Both the position numbers and the translations under genes were made by a program. A stretch of 64,000 bases of DNA from Hemileia vastatrix (Eukaryota > Basidiomycota > Pucciniomycetes > Pucciniales > Zaghouaniaceae), in NCBI GenBank assembly GCA_030280995.1, contig JASXTE010000008.1, forward strand, positions 13,555,212 through 13,619,211, read 5' to 3'. The number at the start of each line of letters is the position of its first letter. The stretch's first letter is position 1. The notes beneath the pieces are model-generated. The model did no database searches. It worked only from the letters and a program-made list of their open reading frames with translations, and had not been told where the DNA came from. Positions 19,736 through 29,330 of this stretch are shown here, one piece after another.

Positions 19736-22700
19736 GACTTCAGCACTCCTGGTGCCTCTAGGATAGAACCGTTTCACTTGATCGGCCGCTACCCTCTTCT
19801 TTAATACTACTCCATCCAACTCTTCTAGCACATATGAACCGCCGGAAACTTGCTCCTTGATTTTATATGGTCCATTCCACCTATCTGCAAACATCTTTCC
19901 CCATTGACTCTCTAGACTTCTATTATACACCAAGACCATATCACCTGGGTTCAAAGGTTTCCTTAATCGATGTGCCAACCGCTCATCCCAATATCTAACT
20001 GATTGATTTCGGATCTTCATCATCCGCGAATATGCCTTTTCTAAATATTCTTCTTTCTTTTCTAGCTGCATCATTCTTGCACACAATAATTCTTCAGTAG
20101 TTTTGACCGTGTCCCAGTCAACTCCAAGATATGATTCAGCTTCTAAATCAACCGGTAAAACTGCTTTCTGTCCAAAAACAAGTTCATAAGGTGAAAATCC
20201 GGTCGTCCTTTTGGCAGTGATTCGATCAGAAAATAAAACTAAAGGTAAATAGTGCCTCCACTTTTCGGCACTTGTCCCACACATTTTAACTAAAGCATCC
20301 TTAATAACTTGATGCCCTCTTTCAACCATTCCTTCAGCTTCAGGATAATATGGGGTTGCTACCCTAACCTTTGATCCAACTTTCAATACGGCCTCTTTAA
20401 ACTCTGTCCCAAATTCAGGACCTCCATCTACCGTCACCAATTTCATCACCCCATACCTATATACCCAATTATTCAAAAAAAATTCTGCCACATTTTTAGC
20501 AGTTAAATTAATAAGAGGCTCTGCCTCTACCCAACCAGATAAATCATCTCTGGCCACAATTAAATATTTATACCGTCCCTCTTTTATATGAATGGCATCT
20601 AAACTAACTCTTCCAAAGAGCGTATATTCACCGGTCGCGCGTCCAGGTTCTTTTGGCCTTAAATAACTTTGTCTTTGACATTCTTCGCATGACTGAACCC
20701 ACTGTTTAACAGCCATCTTCATGCCAGGCCACCAAAATCGATCAGAAATTCTTCTAAATGTTTCTCCAACGCCTCTATGCCCAAGATCTTCATGCAGTGA
20801 TTTCAAAACTAATTCTTGCCCCTTCTGTTGAGTTATAACTACTTGAGGATTTGGATACCTCCTCCTCATTAAACGTCGACCAGATAGGTAAAACGTAGAT
20901 GACTTCCTCTTGATAGCCACCCATTCATCATCTTCACAATCTTCTGGCCTCTCTAAGGTCAACAAATATTTGACTAACAAAAAATAAAAACCAGTCTGAC
21001 CCCAGACTTCATCTTGAAAATCGATTAATATAACATCAATAGGGACTTCTCTATCACCAATATCACCTGCACATGAATGAGCCAATAATCGATGACCCCT
21101 AAATAAATTTTTAATCGAGCTATGTCGACGTTTTTCTTCTGAACCTTTGGATCCTTCGAAAACCGTATTCAAAAATACCTCTTTCTCTTTATCCACCTTT
21201 TTATTTAAATTCTCTAATTCTCCAACATATACACCATTCCTTAATTTACTACTATCCCACACTACCAATCCATCTTCCTCTACATACACCACATCTTCTT
21301 CTACCTCCTCTCTGCCGAATTTATCTACACCTTTTTCAACACCTTTTTTAACATAAAAACTATTTTCCAGTTTATCCTCTTGGTGGAGGTCATCATCATC
21401 ATAATATAAACACAATAGTCCTGCCAGTTTAACCTCATGGGGGAGGTATGGAAAGTCTTCAGCTCCTTTAGTGCTGGCTTTGATAATAGATATATCTTCA
21501 TCAAACTCTTCTGAGTCTGAATCTTCTTCAGTGGGTGGTCTTCTTGATAAACCATCTGGCATAGTAAAAGTTTTGCCAGGCTTATGAACTAAATCAAACG
21601 AAAAATGTTGAATAAAAGCTACCCATCTCGTCATGGGTGCGTTCGGTAAACTTGGGGAATTAATCATCTGGTTTACCGATTTCGCATCCACTTGCAACTC
21701 AAAATGTTGCCCCCACAAAATATGCTGAAGTTTCTTCAGTATTTTTGCCACACCACATAATTCTAATTTTGGTTGAGAATATCTTGATTCGACCTCAGTA
21801 AATACTACAGATTCATACCTAACTGGCCTGATGTAACCAGCTTTATCCATCTGAGACAAAACCGCCCCAGCTGCCACCTGACTTGAATCAACTGCTAAAT
21901 AAATTCTGCCAGCATCTTTTCCATAATCCAACTTGTGCAGGACTAAATCCTTCCCCACAACCTCCTTCAACTTCACAAACGCCTTCTCACACTCTTCATC
22001 CCACTCCCAGTCTGCATCCTTTCTCGTTAACTGCCTCAATGGAGCTGCCAATGAAGAAAAGTCCTTGATAAACATTCTAACATATACGCAAACGCCTAAA
22101 AACCCTCTGACTTCGGTCGTATTCTTGGGTCTTGGCCAGGACTGAATTTTGTTAACTTTCTTCTTGGACATAATCCTACCCTCTCTACATACCACATGGC
22201 CTAATATTTCTAAGGCTGGCACACAACATGAAAATTTTGAACCTGAAATAGTTAAACCAGCCTCCTCAATTCGAAACAAGATTCTTTCTAAAGTAATTGC
22301 AAACTCCCAAATGAATTTGAGTATCCCGGGATTCTCTTCCAACACCTGGTTATCATAGTCGGTTGTTGGTCCCTTAATTCCTCCATCATCTATAAAGATT
22401 CCAGCATATTGTGGAATTTCGTCTTGAAGGATCCAAGCCATCTGAGCTTGATAAACTGCAACCGAATTTGTTGCTCCTTGAGGTAATCTTGTTAACTGTA
22501 AACGTCCAAGTGGCGTATCGAATGTAGTGAGAGGCCTTGAGTCCGGATGTAACTCTCTCTCATCATATCCACCCATAATATCTCCTAAACCATAACACAC
22601 TCTCCCTGCAAACGCTTCAACAAACTCCTCAGCACTAGGCGGTATCCCAGCATCCTTTATTGTAACCCTATTTAATTCCCTAAGATCATGAACAGCTCTA

Positions 22701-23956
22701 AGCTTGCCATTTGATTTCTTGATACAAAATACCGGACTAGAATAACTTGACGTTGATTGCTCATACAGTCCAGTGCGTATCCGTTCTCTGACAACTTCAA
22801 TATAGGCTTCTTTTAATGCAGCCGGAATAGGAATCGGTTTCTGCTGCCACGGTTCATGACATACCACAGGAATCTTGTAAGGCTTCCCATAGGAATGCTT
22901 CAACACACCCCTCTCCTCTTCTACAAAAGCAATGGCCTTCTCTCGCTTGACCATCACATCCAACAACAACTTCTTCTCTTCTCCAGACAACCAACCATCA
23001 GGTCCAAAATTAACAACACCCAGTCTCTCAAAAGTGATTCTTGACGTCTCAGAAAATTCAGGCGGATTCTTTACCAAGGGACTTTCATAAGGATCTCTTG
23101 ATAAACTTGGTCTTCTCAAAGGTGGATTTAATTCAGCAGGTAGCGGTTCATTAATAGGTCGAACTTTATTTGCTACTTTCTTATATTTGGCTGCGTCCAC
23201 ATCTAAATAAACTTGAGGTAAAACATTTTCTTTTGTATTGCCATTAAAACTTTCATCAAATGAATCTTCTTCATCGCCAGAATCGGAATAAGAAAAATTA
23301 GAAAAATATTTTATTTCATTTTTAAATTTTACCCTTTTCTCCTTTCCCTCGTCTAATTTATAAACAGATTTTCCAACACCTTTGCTTCCCTTATCCAACA
23401 TTAAATCACCTGTAAAGAAAGTCGGCAGTTTAACCTCTTGCTGGAGAACCGGAAATGAATTTTCACAAAAATTATTTTTTTGTGTTTTAATTATACTGAG
23501 ATTTTTTATTGGATTTTGATAAGATTTTTGCAGTTTACCCTCTTGCTGGAGGTCCATAATAGATGGAGATACTTGCAGTTTAACCTCTTGCTGGAGGTCC
23601 ATATTAGAATTTTCACAAAAATTATTTTTTTGTGTTTTAATTATACCGAGATTTTTAATTTGGTTTTGATGAGATTTTTGCAGTATACCCTCTTGCTGGA
23701 GGTCCAAAATAGAAGGTGATAATTGCAGTTTAACCTCTTGCTGGAGGCCCGTAATAGAAGGAGATAATTGCAGTTTAACCTCTTGCTGGAGGTCCGTGAT
23801 AGAAGGAGATAATTGCAGTTTAACCTCTTGCTGGAGGCAATCAATCATACCCTTCCAATTTTTATCCAACCTAATTTGGCCCATTTTGCCTTTTTCACCA
23901 TTTTTAAATTTTATAGAAAAACAGGGTAAATCCAATAAACATATAGAAAAGTCCAT
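19709..23956 (-). CDS. pol: Pol of Gyp1-B: RT, RNase H, integrase
   Basis: 1415 aa from the first ATG after an in-frame TGA (MDFSICLL). By eye it is about 98% identical to Gyp1-A Pol outside the N-terminal repeats. It keeps FIDD in reverse transcriptase, AVDSS in RNase H, the HHCC finger (HEDLGH, CEEC) and the integrase Asp, Asp, Glu (SLDAIH, VDGGPEFG, GMVERG), so the enzymes look functional. There are seven LQQE(V/G)KLQ units against five in Gyp1-A. A four-residue NTKE insert also differs (FNGNTKENVLP). The TGA at 23966-23968 replaces a Cys codon (TGC) of Gyp1-A, so a Gag-Pol fusion by frameshift would end there. Pol could be made only by internal initiation or readthrough, or supplied by a partner. 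Confidence 0.92.
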   Translation of the reverse strand: MDFSICLLDLPCFSIKFKNGEKGKMGQIRLDKNWKGMIDCLQQEVKLQLSPSITDLQQEVKLQLSPSITGLQQEVKLQLSPSILDLQQEGILQKSHQNQIKNLGIIKTQKNNFCENSNMDLQQEVKLQVSPSIMDLQQEGKLQKSYQNPIKNLSIIKTQKNNFCENSFPVLQQEVKLPTFFTGDLMLDKGSKGVGKSVYKLDEGKEKRVKFKNEIKYFSNFSYSDSGDEEDSFDESFNGNTKENVLPQVYLDVDAAKYKKVANKVRPINEPLPAELNPPLRRPSLSRDPYESPLVKNPPEFSETSRITFERLGVVNFGPDGWLSGEEKKLLLDVMVKREKAIAFVEEERGVLKHSYGKPYKIPVVCHEPWQQKPIPIPAALKEAYIEVVRERIRTGLYEQSTSSYSSPVFCIKKSNGKLRAVHDLRELNRVTIKDAGIPPSAEEFVEAFAGRVCYGLGDIMGGYDERELHPDSRPLTTFDTPLGRLQLTRLPQGATNSVAVYQAQMAWILQDEIPQYAGIFIDDGGIKGPTTDYDNQVLEENPGILKFIWEFAITLERILFRIEEAGLTISGSKFSCCVPALEILGHVVCREGRIMSKKKVNKIQSWPRPKNTTEVRGFLGVCVYVRMFIKDFSSLAAPLRQLTRKDADWEWDEECEKAFVKLKEVVGKDLVLHKLDYGKDAGRIYLAVDSSQVAAGAVLSQMDKAGYIRPVRYESVVFTEVESRYSQPKLELCGVAKILKKLQHILWGQHFELQVDAKSVNQMINSPSLPNAPMTRWVAFIQHFSFDLVHKPGKTFTMPDGLSRRPPTEEDSDSEEFDEDISIIKASTKGAEDFPYLPHEVKLAGLLCLYYDDDDLHQEDKLENSFYVKKGVEKGVDKFGREEVEEDVVYVEEDGLVVWDSSKLRNGVYVGELENLNKKVDKEKEVFLNTVFEGSKGSEEKRRHSSIKNLFRGHRLLAHSCAGDIGDREVPIDVILIDFQDEVWGQTGFYFLLVKYLLTLERPEDCEDDEWVAIKRKSSTFYLSGRRLMRRRYPNPQVVITQQKGQELVLKSLHEDLGHRGVGETFRRISDRFWWPGMKMAVKQWVQSCEECQRQSYLRPKEPGRATGEYTLFGRVSLDAIHIKEGRYKYLIVARDDLSGWVEAEPLINLTAKNVAEFFLNNWVYRYGVMKLVTVDGGPEFGTEFKEAVLKVGSKVRVATPYYPEAEGMVERGHQVIKDALVKMCGTSAEKWRHYLPLVLFSDRITAKRTTGFSPYELVFGQKAVLPVDLEAESYLGVDWDTVKTTEELLCARMMQLEKKEEYLEKAYSRMMKIRNQSVRYWDERLAHRLRKPLNPGDMVLVYNRSLESQWGKMFADRWNGPYKIKEQVSGGSYVLEELDGVVLKKRVAADQVKRFYPRGTRSAEVFLRNEDKL
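21368..21447 (-). repeat. Two hairpin motifs in the Gyp1-B Pol linker
   Basis: Both units keep CCTC/GAGG stems and TAAACTGG tails although the surrounding residues have changed (YYDDDD against DYDVDD). Confidence 0.75.
23423..23845 (-). repeat. Seven hairpin motifs in the Gyp1-B Pol N-terminus
   Basis: Minus-strand units with stem CCTC/GAGG (TCTC in one), loop CAGCAA and tail TTAAACTG or GTAAACTG recur in two kinds of spacing (about 45 and 105 bases). They encode LQQEVKLQ or LQQEGILQ. Confidence 0.83.
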
Positions 23957-24151
23957 AACGTATTTTCACTCCAAAGTAATATTAACAGAAAATAATTGAG
24001 AATCCACTTGAATTATCTCCAAGTGAGCTGACCTATTGCAATCCGGGATCTCATCCTGAGGAGAGATTACAACATTAGAGTGATCAGCCCCTGCTACCCC
24101 AAAAAATGAGGGCATCCATAATAATTTGAATCCTGAATAAGTTGAAGACAT
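23957..24151 (-). pseudogene. Upstream Pol frame closed by TGA
   Basis: The frame from ATG at 24151 (MSSTYSGFKLLW, then PSFFGVAGAD) corresponds to the first 60 residues of Gyp1-A Pol from MPSFFGVA on. It stops at TGA 23966-23968, where Gyp1-A has TGC. It includes the conserved slippery run at 24100-24106. About ten residues before MPSFF have no match in Gyp1-A, which marks the junction of the replaced Gag segment. Confidence 0.75.
24100..24106 (-). other. Conserved slippery heptamer in Gyp1-B
   Basis: Minus-strand TTTTTTG, as at 5165-5171. Here no long Gag frame reads into it, because the Gyp1-B Gag ends at 24208, so it is probably a relic. Confidence 0.55.
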
Positions 24152-24183
24152 AACGATAAAAAAAAATTTCAGCCAAGTTTAGG

Positions 24184-24207
24184 TAGTTTATCCTCATTTC
24201 GGAGGAA
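24184..24207 (-). repeat. Single hairpin motif directly after Gyp1-B Gag stop
   Basis: Stem CCTC/GAGG, loop CGAAAT, tail ATAAACTA, three bases beyond the Gag stop. The identical sequence type ends Pol. The motif is absent at this place in Gyp1-A, so it came with the replaced Gag segment. Confidence 0.7.
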
Positions 24208-25416
24208 TTAAATTCTTGATATCCCCTGGAGATAATCCAAAATTTTGCCCCAAGGGCTTATCCACCGATTCCATAAAACCCAAAAATAAACCCCCATAAT
24301 TTGTCCTACCATTGGACATAAAAAATAAACAACCCTTTTCCAAAATATGAGTGCATCCAATTTATGCACTCTATTATCAAATGCCACTACACTCTTTATT
24401 AGTGCAGGGAAAACCATATCCTCCATAAAAATCTCTTCCTGAGATTGAAACAAATCCACCATATCCATATCTTCATTGCAGACAGTCTCTGCTTCTAAAG
24501 ACAAAACCTGAGGCAAGAAATCCTCTAAATCCGATTTTGAATCATTTGAAACAAAATTATCCCCATCATCCAAAATTTTGTCATTAATGACAACAATATC
24601 TTCATCTTCAAAAATCTCTTCTTTCCCAACAGAATTGTTAACAAAAATAATATCTTCAGGCTGGACAAAATCTTCAGGAATGGCTGATTCCAAAAATTCA
24701 ACAGAAGCTGACTCTTCTAAACCGCCCTCTTCTATCTCTTGAGCAAGAAAAACCTCTTTTCCAGAGTCCAAATCAACAGAATTATGAGTATCCAGATGTT
24801 CTAAAATAGCCTTCTTTAGCACCTCCATACCAGGAATCCTAGTTTCTCCATCTGGGAGATCCTTCATTAAATTCCCATTAATAAGCACCATCAAAACATC
24901 TTTCTTAACCTTTTCCCCCATAGCATCCCAAAAAACATACTTTGATGCATTATCATGAAATAAAATTTCATACTCCAACAAATAATCCAGAACCACCTGA
25001 AATTCAACCATAAACTGATGATACTGATGCAGAGATGTTACACCACCTTTTGATTGCCATTTCCTAGCTATATCCTTTAGATCCTCAAATGAATAAACTT
25101 TTGGCCACCTTTTTTCCATTTCCATCTTAAGCTTTCTCCAATCTTGACCTTTATAACCATCCATAGAAATAACCTCCTTTTCCACCTCTCTGTCCAAAAT
25201 AAAGAACCTAATCTGCTTCACCATATCTAAAGGTAAAGCACCATCAATAGCAGCTGCAGTTTCATACCTATGTAAAAATCCTTCTAAATCATCTCCAGAA
25301 AACTTGGGCCCAACCCAAGATACAATCCTTACTGATGCCCTAACAGGTACACCAGCAGCCAACACAGCAGTTCCACTAGTAGAAGACATCCCAAAACATA
25401 AGAAAAGCGTTAACAA
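24208..25416 (-). CDS. Divergent, short Gag of Gyp1-B (no knuckle, no protease)
   Basis: 402 aa. The likely start is the second Met (MSSTSGTAV, 25389), matching MSSSAVASG of Gyp1-A. Residues 30-110 align well with Gyp1-A Gag (SVRIVSW, MVKQIRFFILDREVEKEV). Similarity fades after residue 110 and stops near 215 (LPDGETRIPGMEVLKKAI). The rest is very acidic and ends in a Trp-rich hydrophobic tail (VYFWVLWNRW). No CCHC knuckle and no DSG protease are present, and the usual length is 869 aa. Since Pol and LTRs are near-identical to Gyp1-A, this Gag was probably exchanged by recombination with another subfamily. It could act as a particle variant or interfering Gag; neither is shown. Confidence 0.75.
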   Translation of the reverse strand: MLTLFLCFGMSSTSGTAVLAAGVPVRASVRIVSWVGPKFSGDDLEGFLHRYETAAAIDGALPLDMVKQIRFFILDREVEKEVISMDGYKGQDWRKLKMEMEKRWPKVYSFEDLKDIARKWQSKGGVTSLHQYHQFMVEFQVVLDYLLEYEILFHDNASKYVFWDAMGEKVKKDVLMVLINGNLMKDLPDGETRIPGMEVLKKAILEHLDTHNSVDLDSGKEVFLAQEIEEGGLEESASVEFLESAIPEDFVQPEDIIFVNNSVGKEEIFEDEDIVVINDKILDDGDNFVSNDSKSDLEDFLPQVLSLEAETVCNEDMDMVDLFQSQEEIFMEDMVFPALIKSVVAFDNRVHKLDALIFWKRVVYFLCPMVGQIMGVYFWVLWNRWISPWGKILDYLQGISRI

Positions 25417-25543
25417 CCGTTAAAATAACAAGCCTCTTGCAGGCCAATAACGAAATCCAATTAGAGTTCCAGAGAATAAGCCTCTTGCAGGCTAAGAAAG
25501 TCCTAGATCCAAGTAAGTCTTTAAAGAAAGCTAGAGAAATCGA

Positions 25544-25561
25544 ACCCCACGTTGGGCGCCA
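25544..25561 (-). other. Primer binding site of Gyp1-B, tRNA-Lys type
   Basis: Minus-strand TGGCGCCCAACGTGGGGT, three bases after the LTR. It is a perfect complement of the tRNA-Lys (CUU) 3' end as I know it, with a G where Gyp1-A has A. Confidence 0.88.
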
Positions 25562-25564
25562 ACT

Positions 25565-26730
25565 ATGGTAAAGTAAACTCTTACAGTCGCCTTGCTGTAA
25601 GCAGAATCCGGAGGAGATATGTGGATTTAGCTGAAAACCCCGTCCTTCCAATAAAAATAACAAAATGGGTGTTCTAAATCACTAAGCTAACCAATCTACT
25701 TAGATCTGATTTATAAAATAATGAAACTCTAAAATATTTAACGCTTATTGAGATTTAAAGAAAGTGGCTGTTGATAAAAGAAATACTGATAACAACAATT
25801 AAGGTGTACCAGTGAAAGATCTGAAAAGATTGACTTTTATGTTTTTATAATAATTTGAATTTTTATGAGACAGCAATAATCAAGTCCCAGCGATGAAGAC
25901 CTTTCTAAAGATACCCTGTATGAAGTGTGATTTTAATTGTTGAGTAGTATTTCTAAAATGTTATATATAAAATATAAAGTTATAAGGGTATTACAATTTA
26001 TTTAATTTGTTGAGTAATAAAAAATGAGACCGTGGTGGTCAATGATTAAGCTGAATGATGTGTCCCCCCTCTCAATTTCGAGTTTGAGAAGCGCTTAAGT
26101 ATTCCTAGTCACGTGCCTAAGTTTTCCCCTCCAGAGCTCTTCCAGAGTCAATCCGGAGCCCGTACGGAGTCCGTACAGAGCCTGAACGGAGTCCGTACGG
26201 AGTCCGTACAGAGTCAAAGCGGAGTCCGTACGGAGTCCGTACGGAGTCCGTCCGGACTTCCGGACTCAATTTAGAACCTTAAAACCATAATAAAAAATCT
26301 AGAAAAATTACACATAATAGAGCTACTTCCCCTTTACATACCAAACTAATTTTCGTAGTCTGCGCAGCTCTAATTACCCCGTGAAAGTTCATCAAAGTTA
26401 AGTAATTTTTGAAAACGTAAATATTTCTATAAAACTTTAAAATTCATTTAAAAATATATAAAAAAAATAGTAAAAATTCTGGGAAAATTTCCCAAGGTTC
26501 TTGAGTGACTTGACTTGATACTTATAAATTTTTCAGACCGTAAAAATAAGTTTTCTCCGTAAAATAAATTGTATTTGTGTAGGCATTTGCTCGTGACCAA
26601 TTTCTTCATATTTTAAACTCCAATAAATTAAATAAAACCCTTTTTATAAAAAAATAATAACGCCAAATTTGCACGCCGTAATAACTCCATTTACATATTT
26701 AGGTGCCGTACTAAACTTTAGGCTACCACA
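25565..26730 (-). repeat. Gyp1-B 5' LTR (1166 bp)
   Basis: It is an inverted copy of the Gyp1 LTR, close to 14386-15553 with a handful of differences (for example AAGGTAA against AAAGTAA at the outer end). Its GC-rich array is at 26152-26268. Its outer flank is LTR-S. Confidence 0.9.
26152..26268. repeat. 11-bp CCGTACGG array, Gyp1-B 5' LTR
   Basis: About ten units, with unit order different from the 3' LTR (a GCCTGAACGG-type variant is present here only). CCG/CGG triplets are retained. Confidence 0.85.
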
Positions 26731-27214
26731 ACAGATGTTAGTGAGGAGGGTCGAGGTGTTATGGGTGTATTTTTTAATCGTCTGTGGTGTGCAGAATTGT
26801 GGATGGGTATGAGGTCAATGCGAGGAGGAGTAAAGGATATAAAAGAGTTTGGGTTGTGGTTTTACATTCTTTAGAATTAAATTATAAAATTTATATATAG
26901 TTAATAGTGGTAAAGCTTCAGGTTAAATCATTATTATTGTATCTTTCCTTATTTTCTCAGTAATCATTTCTAAATCCTAAATCTTTGATTATTGAGTTTC
27001 CAACCCTTTGTGAGATCTTAAGAATATTAATATTACCCTTAAATTATATTAGAATTCTTCTCGAACATATCTCAAAGCAGTAGCTCTTCCTTTGAGTCAT
27101 CTTCGAATCACTTCCTCGAACATTTCCTGTGTACTTCGAAGAGGTTTCTAAACTACTCTCCTCATCTCACTTCCAGGAACACCCTCGACCTTGTGCGTAG
27201 GTCTTCCGGTGACA
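26731..27214 (+). repeat. LTR-S copy 1, right part
   Basis: It continues 14056-14380 after Gyp1-B and ends GGTGACA. It contains a TATA box at 26838-26844 (TATAAAA), conserved in the solo copy at 32585-32591 inverted, which sets the LTR direction as + here. Confidence 0.8.
26838..26844 (+). promoter_or_regulatory. LTR-S TATA box
   Basis: GGATATAAAAG occurs in both LTR-S copies and is the only well-formed TATA element common to them. Confidence 0.5.
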
Positions 27215-27339
27215 TTTCTATACTCACAACTTCTTATTTTTATACAAGGAATCATTAATATATTAAATATTTTTTTGTTTCTCCTTTTCTTCAAAAAACT
27301 ATTCTTTTTTCACTTATTTCATTGTTTAGTAATAATTTA

Positions 27340-28160
27340 TCATGCCCTGCCCAAAATCTACTTCTCAAAAATTTACTCAATTGAAACCATCTGACCTGCA
27401 GATTGTAATTGAATAGCTGAATATGAAATCTAATTTTGAAGCCTGTATTGGCTGTGAAAAGTCCACTCAAATTGGTTTTCCACCTGCATTAAAATTGGTT
27501 GGCGTTAATCAATTGGAAGTGGAGTTGAAATTGAAAGCTTAAGGTAAGATAGATTTGACAACAAATCAAATGAGTGAAAGACTCAAAAACTATGAAAAAG
27601 CAACAAAAAGAAAAGATTGATTCTTCTTCAACTGGGTTTCTAGTTACTGAATATAATGAAAAGCATGTAATCACATATGTTTCTGAAAAAGTCAACATTA
27701 TGTGTACTCTTTATGATCAAATGGAAAAAATCTTTTTAAAAAGAGGTGGATGTAAAACACTTTCACATGAATCAAGGTCCAAGAATTGCTGAGTCTCATC
27801 AAAATAGTTAAGATCTTCTTTTAGATCCTTCACTTGACTCTCCTGAATTTAGAGAACCATCTGCATATTCTGACGTTGAGCTTAATAAGCCCATGGTAGT
27901 ATGACTACACTACTTTTTCTATTATTTTTTCTTTTGTAGTGCTTATTGACTCCTCATGTATAAACCAGACCCAAGTCTAGTCAAATATTAAAATTTTTGA
28001 GGAAGTAGCTGAAAATGAGAGATTAGAAGATAAAGAATCAACCCCTCCTAGAAACATACTTGAGAAATGAGCTTCTTCTATTTTTGGGTCAACTCAATCA
28101 ATATCAAAGGCTGTTTTTTCTGCTTATGGGGAGATTTTTAATAAACACAAACAAGGTTAT
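27340..28160 (+). pseudogene. Decayed spliced gene, family not recognised
   Basis: From ATG 27340 the frame reads MPCPKSTSQKFTQLKPSD, stops at TAG, then continues as NFEACIGCEKSTQIGFPPAL to a second stop. Coding-like text follows in other frames (MSERLKNYEKATK; LVTEYNEKHVITYVSEKVN; DPSLDSPEFREPSAYSDVEL). A 44-nt intron-like piece with GTAGTATG and TTTTGTAG lies at 27896-27939. The KPSD start and a CIGC pair faintly recall Z2, but the six-cysteine pattern is not there, so I do not claim kinship. Multiple stops and frame changes mark it as a relic. Confidence 0.35.
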
Positions 28161-28204
28161 ATTTTTTGTTTTTTTTTGACTGAATCCAGACCACCAAATT
28201 ATTT

Positions 28205-28395
28205 CTAGGTCAAAAAAATGTATGACAATTTTTTTTTGGTGATACCTTCCCCTGCTATGTAACTTAACAGGGGGTGTGGATCACCATTCTTTTTCTAAGT
28301 CAGAAAAAAATATATGACATAAAAATGGCAATACCATCCCCTGTTTTTTATTGAATTAGAGGCATAGATTGCCAAAATTTATGTTCATTTCATAA
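28205..28395. repeat. Two diverged tandem units of about 95 bp
   Basis: Each unit runs from a GTCAAAAAAA or GTCAGAAAAA start through TATGACA and ACC(T)TCCCCTG to an A/T end with a GATTGCCA or GGATCACCA close. No coding content. Confidence 0.45.
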
Positions 28396-28729
28396 ATTAA
28401 CATGCAAACAAGTCTTATATGATAATTAACAAACCTAAATTAATGAAAAATAAAGTAAAAATGTGAGTTGAATTCATCTGTGAAAAAATTCAATAAAATA
28501 AAACACAAATGTATACTTGAGCCTCATCACAAAACCAAATTTCCTCATGAGTACCATTATACAACACAGGGCCTGATGGCTCATTAATTTAGGTAAGTTG
28601 AGTATCATATATGACTTGTAAAATGTTAATTTGTGAAATAAAATTAAAACTTCACAACCTACATTACACCCATACTTAATCAAAATTGGATGGAACTCAA
28701 CTAAAAATCTCTCCTCAAACCACCTGTAA

Positions 28730-29330
28730 GAAAAAGTCCCAAAAATTGCCAAAAAGGAAACCCAAAAGTTCAACAAAAGAGCCTTAAAAGTTGCCAAAAA
28801 ATTGTCCCAAAAGTACCCAAATAGTGTTTCAAAAATTTCCAAGAAAGTGTTCCTAAATTCTTCCAAAATTTTTCAAAAAATGTGTCCTGAAAGTCCCCTA
28901 AAAACTCCCCAAAAATTTCCAGAAAAGTGCCAAAAGGTTTCCAGAAAGGTTGAAAAAAGTGCCAAAAAAAAGTTCCTAAAATTGGCCAAAAAAGTGTCAA
29001 AACAACTTAAAAACAACTTCAAATGATTTTAAAATGTTTTCAATTACTTTCTAAAGGTTTCCAAGTATTTCCAAGTTGATTTAGTGAAAAAATGGACCTA
29101 AAATAGCTGAAAAACACCTAAAATTCAATGAGAAATTTTTGGAAAATGTTTCTGGAAGGTTTTAAGAAAATAAAATAACAAAAAAATGCTAAGAACACCT
29201 CAAAGTAAGTTTAAATTTCTTAAAAAAATTTCTGAAGTGTTTCTGAATGATTCCAAAGCAATTTTGCAAAGAAAAAGGCCAAAAAGATGAAAATGGCTAA
29301 AATTGACCAAAAAACACCAAAAAGTCAATA
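28730..29330. repeat. Degenerate A-rich repeat field, CCAAAAAGTGT-like
   Basis: Dozens of loosely periodic CC-AAAA-GTG/GTT phrases occur (for example CCAAAAAGT, CCAGAAAAGTG). Open frames on both strands (Phe/Trp-rich on the minus strand) result from the repeat and are not genes. It may be an old minisatellite. Confidence 0.55.

Larger units (their letters stand above)
14386..26730 (-). mobile_element. Gyp1-B, Ty3/Gypsy element with antisense Zn2Cys6 genes
   Basis: On the minus strand the order is 5' LTR 25565-26730, tRNA-Lys primer site 25544-25561, a divergent Gag 25416-24208, Pol 23956-19709, 3' region with hairpins and two antisense genes, polypurine tract, and 3' LTR 15553-14386. It is inserted in LTR-S. 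The flanks ACGGT (14381-14385) and ACAGA (26731-26735) each differ by one base from ACGGA, which is the sequence at the unoccupied site in the other LTR-S (32693-32697, inverted). It looks unable to supply its own protease, and its Pol frame has a TGA just after the frameshift region. Confidence 0.92.

Noticed and set aside
28474..29026. Phe/Trp-rich or Lys/Pro-rich ORFs on both strands
   Set aside because: They are produced by the degenerate CCAAAAAGTG repeat field; no domain and no conserved partner.
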